Assembly: GCA_002438345.1 (NCBI GenBank)
Contig: DJUJ01000162.1
Coordinates: 6,233 to 20,509 of the forward strand
Direction: 5' to 3'
Length of the DNA: 14,277 nt
Source: Paenibacillus sp. UBA6285
Lineage (GTDB): Bacteria > Bacillota > Bacilli > Paenibacillales > Paenibacillaceae
Shown here: positions 1 to 5,111 of the stretch, one piece after another
How the letters are laid out: each line of letters begins with the position of its first letter
How positions within the stretch are numbered: the first letter of the stretch is position 1
Made by a program: the position numbers and the translations under genes
The notes under the pieces: generated by a model
The model's database searches: none
What the model was told of the DNA's origin: nothing
What the model saw: only the letters and a program-made list of their open reading frames with translations

Positions 1-62
1 TAGTTGCAGAGAATACACTTATATCGCTCGGGCATCAGGATGTAAAGGTAATAGATGTATAA
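1..62 (+). CDS. possible C-terminal end of an upstream gene (partial)
   Basis: One frame is open from the window edge and ends at TAA 60-62, giving a 19-residue tail VAENTLISLGHQDVKVIDV. Its composition looks like a normal soluble protein end, and a terminator follows about 100 bases later, as expected after a gene. The piece is too short to assign a family. Another frame is also open here (to a stop at about 71-73) but gives a Cys/Arg-rich, less protein-like peptide. Low confidence. Confidence 0.3.
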   Translation, partial: VAENTLISLGHQDVKVIDV

Positions 63-113
63 AGTGCAATTAACGCTTACGATCACAAACGAGTTTTAGC
101 AAAATAAAAAAAA

Positions 114-148
114 GGCATGGGTCTACGGTGCAATGTCGAACTCATGCC
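114..148. other. imperfect hairpin next to an A-rich run
   Basis: GGCATGGGT (114-122) pairs with ACTCATGCC (140-148), leaving one mismatch in a 9-bp stem around a 17-base loop. A run of A residues lies immediately on its left (101-113). Read on the minus strand this is a stem followed by a U tract, so it could terminate minus-strand transcription. On the plus strand it lies just before the terminator at 159-185. No gene is apparent here. Confidence 0.4.
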
Positions 149-158
149 CAGCTCACTA

Positions 159-187
159 AACACTCCGATCTAGGGGTGTTTTTTTGT
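159..187 (+). terminator. rho-independent terminator
   Basis: AACACTCC (159-166) and GGGGTGTT (173-180) form an 8-bp stem (one G-T pair possible) around a short loop. A run of T residues follows directly (179-185). The position fits termination of whatever gene ends near 62, ahead of the unit starting at 285. Confidence 0.75.
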
Positions 188-218
188 GGCTAGAATTGTG
201 GTGGAATATGGGCGTGTA

Positions 219-227
219 TGGTATTAT
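219..227 (+). promoter_or_regulatory. candidate extended -10 promoter for the RHH-clamp unit
   Basis: TGG-TATTAT has the TGn extension plus a five-of-six match to TATAAT. A TTGTGG at 196-201 is a poor -35 at a long spacing of 20, so the TG extension would have to carry recognition. It lies about 58 bases before the TTG start at 285 and downstream of the terminator, which is the expected place for a new transcript to begin. Sequence match only. Confidence 0.35.
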
Positions 228-284
228 GAAAATAGTGGATTTAATGATTTAAGTTACTAAATTCAAATCAAAGGACGCGAGGAA

Positions 285-596
285 TTGGACAATCATAAGT
301 ACAATGGTGAACATAAGAGTGAAATTATAAGTGAAGTCAAAAGTGATGCCAAAGATAAAGTCAAGGTAGGCGTAGCTACTAAAGACGGGCAGTTAGGGTT
401 TCTTTTTACAAGGGGAGGTCTTCGGGAAGGAGCAGGCAGAAAAAGCACCGGGGTAACTAAAAAAGTATCTTTGACGTTGCCAGAAAACATCTGGCAGGAG
501 ATAGAGCAGGCTTGTGAGGAACAGAACGCATCTCGCTCCCAAGTATTTCGGAACATTATTGAGGCGCATTTTGCAAAGGAATCTAAGGAGAGTTAG
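285..596 (+). CDS. ribbon-helix-helix DNA-binding protein with a candidate clamp-binding motif
   Basis: A 103-residue protein starting at TTG, with AAGGA at 271-275 nine bases upstream. GAGG at 279-282 is too close to act as the ribosome site. Residues 1-45 are polar and probably disordered. Residues 44-54 (GGLREGAGRKS) are a basic motif often seen ahead of ribbon-helix-helix folds. Residues 59-65 (KKVSLTL) would be the DNA-contacting beta strand, followed by two helices (about 66-80 and 83-97) with the NASRSQVFRNII pattern typical of CopG/Arc-like proteins. Residues 36-41 (QLGFLF) resemble the bacterial sliding-clamp-binding consensus QL(S/D)LF and the QLSFF of Bacillus MutS. The gene ends exactly where the clamp-like gene begins, so the two are almost certainly co-transcribed. 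The RHH fold is well supported. A role as repressor of the unit or as an adaptor that loads onto the clamp is inference. Confidence 0.85.
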   Translation: MDNHKYNGEHKSEIISEVKSDAKDKVKVGVATKDGQLGFLFTRGGLREGAGRKSTGVTKKVSLTLPENIWQEIEQACEEQNASRSQVFRNIIEAHFAKESKES

Positions 597-1739
597 GTGA
601 AGTCTTTGCTAATCCATGTGTCAAAAGATTCTCTTAGTACTGCATTACAAGCAACCTTAAAAGCTATATCCGCGAATAGTTCCTCCCGTGTTCTTTCCGG
701 AATACATATTCAGGCGCAAGCTGAGGGTCTGACTTTAACAGCCAGCAATATAAGAATGATCATCGAATATAAGCTTTCTGTGAAGATGGATTCGATAGTT
801 GTTCACAAAACAGGTGAGATCGTAGTGCCTGCACGTTATTTTTATGAGATCATTCGCAAGCTTGACCCTGGATTAATTAAGCTGGAAATCGCAGAGTCAT
901 TGATTCTAAGTATCCAATCGGGCAATACTCAGTTTCGTTTATGTGGGATGGACACTGCAGAATTTCCGAGAATCCATTACATGGATCCTCCTTACCTTCA
1001 AAAGATACGCATGAAGAACACACTTTTGAAGCAAATATTTAAACGTGTGATTTTTGCGGTCTCTTCGTCGGAAACTAGGCCTGTGCTGACAGGTGTTTCA
1101 CTTCATATAGATAATCAAAATATTCGCGGAGTCGCCACTGATGGCATCCGCCTCGCCCAGCATGTTGTTGAAAACGTAGAAGATTACGGAGCAAGTCCTT
1201 TAAATGTCATTATACCAGGCAGCACCCTTGAGGATCTTTTAAAAATATTAAACGATGATGCAGACAGCAGCATCGAATTAGAAATAGGTCCCAAGCAAAT
1301 CAGATTTACTTCTTATGGCTTGAGGGTTCAGTCTGCCCTGCTAGAAGGAACGTACCCCTCTATCGATAATTTAATTCCGCAGGTGTACCTCTCCGAAGTG
1401 ATCGTGAAGACAGAGCGTTTGTTACATGTGGTTGAACGTATTGCTATATTGGCTGGTGAAAGTGTAACGCTCGGCGTACTTCCCTCCGGTATACTTAATT
1501 TAATATCCAGGACCGCCGACGTAGGTGAGGCAAAAGAGGAGATTCCTTTGGAGTATCTAGAAGGTGAATATTTTCGAGTAGCTTTTAACGGAAAATATTT
1601 CAGAGATATCCTTCGGGCGATAGATAGTGAGACGCTTAGAATAAGGTTTGCTGGAAAAGAAAGACCACTGGTGATACAGCCTGCAGACACGACTTCGTCC
1701 ACACTTTTTTTAATTACACCAATGAGGACTCAGGATTGA
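597..1739 (+). CDS. dnaN: DnaN-like DNA polymerase III beta sliding clamp paralogue
   Basis: A 380-residue protein, close to the usual ~370-380 of bacterial beta clamps. It starts at GTG directly after the upstream TAG, with AAGGAG at 585-590 (six-base spacing). Clamp features are visible along its length: an N-terminal domain with SSRVLSGIHIQA and GLTLTASN, the TDGIRLA motif at 181-187 (E. coli TDGHRLA, part of the protein-binding cleft) and a C-terminal LITPMR (E. coli VMPMRL, also cleft-forming). The cleft that binds polymerases and the clamp loader therefore looks preserved, so it should be able to form a DNA-encircling ring. The neighbourhood is not the normal dnaA-dnaN-recF locus and many positions are divergent, so it is most simply a second, accessory clamp. 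Such paralogues are known in some Bacilli and, in Streptomyces, as the griselimycin-resistant clamp GriR. The role here is unknown. It may be recruited by the RHH protein encoded just upstream. Confidence 0.88.
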   Translation: MKSLLIHVSKDSLSTALQATLKAISANSSSRVLSGIHIQAQAEGLTLTASNIRMIIEYKLSVKMDSIVVHKTGEIVVPARYFYEIIRKLDPGLIKLEIAESLILSIQSGNTQFRLCGMDTAEFPRIHYMDPPYLQKIRMKNTLLKQIFKRVIFAVSSSETRPVLTGVSLHIDNQNIRGVATDGIRLAQHVVENVEDYGASPLNVIIPGSTLEDLLKILNDDADSSIELEIGPKQIRFTSYGLRVQSALLEGTYPSIDNLIPQVYLSEVIVKTERLLHVVERIAILAGESVTLGVLPSGILNLISRTADVGEAKEEIPLEYLEGEYFRVAFNGKYFRDILRAIDSETLRIRFAGKERPLVIQPADTTSSTLFLITPMRTQD

Positions 1740-1769
1740 GGATATGCTTGTGAATGTGGTATCTGTTGA

Positions 1770-1805
1770 TCGGAACTTGCTATCTATGGCTCGGTACTTA
1801 CTATC
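1770..1805. repeat. short imperfect direct repeat, 21-base period
   Basis: TCGGAACTTGCTATC (1770-1784) recurs as TCGGTACTTACTATC (1791-1805), 13 of 15 identical. Nearby, GTATCGGACTG occurs at 1824-1834 and again at 1874-1884. These lie in the gap between the clamp gene and the next gene, which otherwise holds only a 60-codon frame (1754-1936) without a ribosome site. The stretch may be a degenerate dispersed repeat; a genome comparison would decide. Confidence 0.4.
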
Positions 1806-1969
1806 TTTTGTTCGAATTCGATCGTATCGGACTGTATTGCAGCTATTTCTGCATTTTAGTTGATTTTGTTGAAGTATCGGACTGCATACTCTCAAGCCCC
1901 CTAATCGAGCTTGCTAAGAAGAGTTCTCTTTGCTGAAAAATATTACATTAATTCTTGGAGGATTGAATA

Positions 1970-2590
1970 ATGAATCTGTTTAAGATAGGATCAAAGCCAC
2001 TGGGGATCGAGCGGATTACAGCATTTTTAGAGGATAATTATGTGAGTATCGGCTACCCCGGAATAGGAGATTTGGAGAACATCAGTATAGAGGAGCTCCG
2101 TGATCGGTTGCTTCGTACTTACCAATACAGTGAGCTGGAGCTTACAGAACATTTGCAAGACATTCATCTGTTCGTACATACGATGCAGGATGGCGATTAT
2201 GTGCTGGTGTGTGATGGAGATTGGGTACATCTAGGTGATCTTGGCGATTATTTTTACAACGAATTATTTGACGCGCCAAACATCGGTACATGTCATCGAC
2301 GTGGTGTAACTTGGCTGAAGAGTCTTCCCATGACCGATCTGAACGCAGGGGTAAAAGAGTTTCTTAGCGATAGTGGAGCGGTTAAACAGTATAAGGGGCC
2401 GATGCCTTGTGCTCGTGTGGATCTGTGGATCACAGGTTCGTCTGATTCAGAGCAAGCGGCGAATAATCGAGTGCATGTGGATGAAGAGACATTATCAATG
2501 GCACTCGGAATTTTGAAGGAAGCTCTTGTTAGTGAGAACGCCGAACGACGGGAACGAGCAGCGATTGCAATTCTTCAGTATGCTAAGTAG
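1970..2590 (+). CDS. hypothetical protein resembling the Mrr N-terminal (EVE/PUA-like) domain
   Basis: A 206-residue soluble protein with GGAGG at 1957-1961, eight bases before ATG. I do not recognise a named family, but the order of motifs matches the N-terminal module seen in many Mrr-like restriction proteins and related helicases. FLEDNYVSIGYPGIGDL (19-35) corresponds to their FIEKNYVAIGW..GDLS. It is followed by EELRDRLLRTY (41-51), a DGDYVLVCDGDWVHLGDLGDYFY strand block (74-96), and HRRGVTWLKSLP..DL (109-124), which corresponds to their HRRxVxWL..ISRDDL. The nuclease half is absent: residues 145-206 are a different, mostly helical tail with no PD-(D/E)XK pattern. In relatives this module is thought to sense nucleic acid, possibly modified bases. 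Whether it does so here is inference. It is encoded 230 bases downstream of the clamp gene in the same direction and may be functionally linked. Confidence 0.6.
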   Translation: MNLFKIGSKPLGIERITAFLEDNYVSIGYPGIGDLENISIEELRDRLLRTYQYSELELTEHLQDIHLFVHTMQDGDYVLVCDGDWVHLGDLGDYFYNELFDAPNIGTCHRRGVTWLKSLPMTDLNAGVKEFLSDSGAVKQYKGPMPCARVDLWITGSSDSEQAANNRVHVDEETLSMALGILKEALVSENAERRERAAIAILQYAK

Positions 2591-2622
2591 TGGAAAAAGG
2601 TTTCAGATCCACATCCTCATTA

Positions 2623-2666
2623 AAAAGCGTTCCATCCGTTATTCAAACATCGGATGGAACGCTTTT
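2623..2666. terminator. bidirectional terminator
   Basis: A perfect 16-bp stem is formed by AAAAGCGTTCCATCCG (2623-2638) and CGGATGGAACGCTTTT (2651-2666), with a 12-base loop. It has T residues on the right for the plus strand and, read backwards, a five-T run for the minus strand. It sits between two converging genes (ends at 2590 and 2697) and serves both. Confidence 0.9.
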
Positions 2667-2696
2667 GTCATATCTACTGTTATCTTCGTTTGGTAC

Positions 2697-3314
2697 TCAG
2701 ATAAATTCAACGAATTCATTGACCGGTTTACGATAACCACGTGGTCTGATTTTATGTTTCTTGTCTTTGCCGATTGTGATCAGCATAACAGGTACCATAT
2801 GATCGGGTAGATTTAAAGTGGAGTGAATGGCTTTCGGATCAAAGCCGATCATCGGGCAGGTATCCCAGCCTTTGTCTTTGGCAATCAACATGAAGTGCAT
2901 GGCAGACAGGGAGGCATTGCGTATAGCCTCATCTCTTTGGAAAGCATCATTTCCTGTATAAGCATTGTTAATCGTTTCTATCTCTGCATCATAATCCTCT
3001 TGACTCATAGCCCCTAAAGCTTTAAGTCCTCCGAAGATTTCTGGAGCTTTCAGATAAGCATTCTTATCACCGAGTACCACAATTACCGCTGAGGCGGAGT
3101 GTATTTTATATTGACCGTAAGCCGCCTTACGAATCTCTTCTTTTAAATTCTCATCAGAAACCACTTTATAATTGGCATGTTGAAGATTATAGGCTGATGG
3201 AGCCAATCTGGCGTAAGAGAACATTTCCTCTAGTTCAATCTGAGGGATCTTCACCCCTTCAACAAAATTCATAGCAGACCTGCGGGATTCAATCAAATCT
3301 GTAAAAGCGCTCAT
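2697..3314 (-). CDS. mhqN: MhqN-like NAD(P)H nitroreductase
   Basis: A 205-residue FMN-dependent nitroreductase on the minus strand, with GGAGGAA (complement of 3321-3327) upstream of ATG. Residues 11-13 (RRS) are the phosphate-binding start of the flavin site and 38-45 (APSAYNLQ) the second flavin contact. RDEAIRNASLSAMHFML (127-143) and KGWDTCPMIGFD (148-159) are dimer and flavin segments, and RPRGYRKPVNEFVE (190-203) is the closing motif. Length and motifs match B. subtilis MhqN/YdfN closely. MhqN belongs to a quinone and electrophile stress response controlled by the MarR-type repressor MhqR, so reduction of quinones or nitro compounds with NAD(P)H is the likely reaction. Here the gene stands alone, without mhqO or mhqP. 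The palindromes over its promoter suggest repressor control. Family assignment is strong; orthology to mhqN is likely but not certain. Confidence 0.88.
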   Translation of the reverse strand: MSAFTDLIESRRSAMNFVEGVKIPQIELEEMFSYARLAPSAYNLQHANYKVVSDENLKEEIRKAAYGQYKIHSASAVIVVLGDKNAYLKAPEIFGGLKALGAMSQEDYDAEIETINNAYTGNDAFQRDEAIRNASLSAMHFMLIAKDKGWDTCPMIGFDPKAIHSTLNLPDHMVPVMLITIGKDKKHKIRPRGYRKPVNEFVEFI

Positions 3315-3350
3315 GAGTTATTCCTCCATATGTTATGTATTTGCTTGTTA

Positions 3351-3410
3351 ATTATAAACAAGTGATATTTATAAATAAACTAACTATTAGTTACTAACTC
3401 AAAATATCAC
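3351..3410 (-). promoter_or_regulatory. nitroreductase promoter with overlapping palindromic operator
   Basis: On the minus strand a perfect TATAAT (complement of 3351-3356) stands about 37 bases before the nitroreductase ATG. Just upstream of it lie overlapping palindromes: TAACTA-T-TAGTTA (3381-3393) and AGTTA-C-TAACT (3389-3399). Outer 9-bp arms GTGATATTT (3362-3370) and AAATATCAC (3402-3410) enclose them. The symmetric sites overlap the expected -35 position, which is where a MarR- or HxlR-type repressor would block polymerase. The identity of the regulator is unknown, and no regulator gene is adjacent. Confidence 0.55.
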
Positions 3411-3542
3411 AGTTAATTATATTCGTCAATGATTAAATTCACTTCATGTAGCTTTAGCCTTCTAAGTACTTTGAAGTGTGCGAAGAATAAATACATTGTT
3501 GTAAAATATTAGGATGTAAATTAGGATATTAGGATATGAAAA

Positions 3543-4421
3543 ATGAAAAATGCTTTTATTAATGAAAGGGTGGGAATGTTGAACGATACTAGAGAGCAGT
3601 TGATAATAGACCTGCAAAGAATTGAAGAGAACGATTACGAGCTTAGAAGTAGGGAGCGACTAAGGGATTATGTGAAGCTGATGCTTGAGTACATAGGAGA
3701 TCCACAGCCGGTGCTACGAGATGATTTGATCTATTCCACCTTCTACAAATGGATTAATGAAAAACAATGGTTTAGTGATGCGGAGCTTCGTGAACTTCTC
3801 TTGATTCTCCTTGACGAGCAGCATTTGTTCTATCACATTGGCAGCAAAGAAGATCAGGCTGTGTTCACAAGAACGTTTTCGGTACTGGTCATTGCGCTTA
3901 TTCTTCAGCGGAATAGGGAACAGGCTTTATTAGATAGCGCTGAGTTTACAAATGTGAAGGAAGCTCTGATTAGATATTATGAGGAAGAACAGGATTTACG
4001 GGGATTTGTGCATGAAGAAGGCTGGGCACACGCTGCAGCCCATGGCGCAGATGCCTTGGATGAACTGGTACTGTGCTCGGAGAGTGATGCTGCAATACGG
4101 GAAGAGGTTCTGGCAGTCATCCAAAGGATGCTCTACAACGATCAGTACATATTTAGCGACGAAGAAGATGAACGGATCGCTACGATTGTAGCTACAATCG
4201 TAGATCATCATTTACTTCCACAACAATCTATTGTCGACTGGATCGGCAACTTGGAGCAATGTGGGGGGTGGCCGAGAAGCCGCGGCCAGTACGTAGCTCG
4301 TGTAAACACCAAGAATTTCGTTCGTTCTCTGTATTTTAGATTGCTACCAATGAAGAACAATCCGGATATGGTCGAGTCTTTATTGAAAGCGGAGATGAAT
4401 TTGAATAAATTTACACAATAA
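3543..4421 (+). CDS. DUF2785 domain protein
   Basis: A 292-residue, mostly helical soluble protein. The most recognisable part is DLRGFVHEEGWAHAAAHGAD (151-170), the signature of the DUF2785 family, with G160-W161-A162-H163 and the spaced H167 and D170. No enzyme activity is established for this family that I know of. The His/Asp cluster could be a metal or ligand site, but that is speculation. The start at 3543 has AGGA at 3531-3534. An alternative in-frame ATG at 3576 (residue 12, MLNDTREQL) follows GGGTGGGA and may be the true start. The gene stands alone. It has no clear terminator after it and no strong promoter, only weak -35/-10 resemblances between 3471 and 3507. Confidence 0.8.
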   Translation: MKNAFINERVGMLNDTREQLIIDLQRIEENDYELRSRERLRDYVKLMLEYIGDPQPVLRDDLIYSTFYKWINEKQWFSDAELRELLLILLDEQHLFYHIGSKEDQAVFTRTFSVLVIALILQRNREQALLDSAEFTNVKEALIRYYEEEQDLRGFVHEEGWAHAAAHGADALDELVLCSESDAAIREEVLAVIQRMLYNDQYIFSDEEDERIATIVATIVDHHLLPQQSIVDWIGNLEQCGGWPRSRGQYVARVNTKNFVRSLYFRLLPMKNNPDMVESLLKAEMNLNKFTQ

Positions 4422-4522
4422 GTTTTTAATCACCTAAGCGTGTATAAATAATATCGAAATTTTGAATAATCGTTTTTTAATGTAATAAAAATCACAAAAC
4501 TTTGGAGAAATTCAAAAACTTT

Positions 4523-4553
4523 GTGACATTTATAACTTGATAAGTGCTATAAT
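4523..4553 (+). promoter_or_regulatory. promoter of the DUF1641-ndh operon
   Basis: TGC-TATAAT (4545-4553) is a perfect -10 with a TGn extension. GTGACA (4523-4528) is a near-consensus -35 at a rather long spacing of 19. The site lies 75 bases before the ATG at 4629. TCACAAA (4491-4497) and TTTGTGA (4520-4526) form an inverted pair, the right half touching the -35, and AAAACTTTG occurs twice (4496-4504 and 4515-4523). These could be regulator contacts. Confidence 0.65.
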
Positions 4554-4628
4554 AGGAATATGGAATTATAAGTATTACGTTTTTCACTACTATTAAGCAG
4601 TAAAGCTTATTGCAGAGGAGATTTGGAT

Positions 4629-5072
4629 ATGTCAGAAACAATCACTCAAACACACCCTGAACAAGAATCACCCAAATTAGCTGTCACTAAAGAACAAATG
4701 AATGTTCTGGAGCAGCTTTTGAAACCGGAAGTTCAGGAATCGTTAACTGTCTTAGTGGAACAGTTGCCAAAATTAACAGAGCTTGTCGGCGTGCTCACAA
4801 AGTCATATGACTTTGTACAAACAGTCGCTGCGGATGAAGTCTTGAAAAGTGATACGGTAAGTGCAATTAAAGAACTTGCTGAACCTGTGGTGCATTCCGC
4901 GAAGAATATGGCAGCTACAGTGATCGAAGCGCAAGATCGTGCGAATGAAAATAGCGATGTTATCGGTATATTTGGTCTTATGAAGATGATGAAAGATCCG
5001 CAAGCGCAGAAGCTTTTCCGTTTCGTAAATGCTTATCTTCAAGTCGCCGGCGAACGCAGTCAGCAGAAATAA
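4629..5072 (+). CDS. DUF1641 domain protein, partner of NDH-2
   Basis: A 147-residue helical protein. ATG at 4629 is chosen because GAGGAG (4615-4620) lies eight bases upstream; the in-frame TTG at 4623 would be only two bases from it. The C-terminal GIFGLMKMMKDPQAQKLFRF (113-132) is the DUF1641 hallmark (G-L-x(5)-D-P-x-x-Q-x-x-L-x-F). The N-terminal half (about 25-100) is a series of amphipathic helices. There is no signal peptide or membrane segment. Family members are often encoded beside oxidoreductases such as formate dehydrogenases or NADH dehydrogenases. Here it is followed by ndh after 39 bases, behind a shared promoter. A role as an accessory or regulatory subunit of the dehydrogenase is inferred from this pairing; no biochemical function is established that I can name. 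Confidence 0.85.
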   Translation: MSETITQTHPEQESPKLAVTKEQMNVLEQLLKPEVQESLTVLVEQLPKLTELVGVLTKSYDFVQTVAADEVLKSDTVSAIKELAEPVVHSAKNMAATVIEAQDRANENSDVIGIFGLMKMMKDPQAQKLFRFVNAYLQVAGERSQQK

Positions 5073-5111
5073 TAATTTTCATATCTCATTCGTAAGGACG
5101 GAGGAAACATC

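Noticed and set aside
1754..1936. 60-codon frame between the clamp and Mrr-N-like genes
   Set aside because: No ribosome site, composition rich in Tyr/Leu/Cys, and it spans repeat-like sequence; not supported as a gene.
2526..2810. 94-codon plus-strand frame
   Set aside because: It crosses a strong bidirectional terminator and overlaps two well supported genes in other frames.
3440..3478. CACTTCA/TGAAGTG inverted repeat before the DUF2785 gene
   Set aside because: Short 7-bp arms with a long 25-base loop and no U tract; likely chance, not a terminator.
4491..4526. Classical Rex or FNR operator upstream of ndh
   Set aside because: Half-sites are in the reverse order and 22 bases apart, unlike the TTGTGA-N6-TCACAA arrangement; kept only as an unexplained inverted repeat.
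4623..4628. TTG start two codons upstream for the DUF1641 protein
   Set aside because: Only two bases from the GAGGAG ribosome site; ATG at 4629 has the proper spacing.
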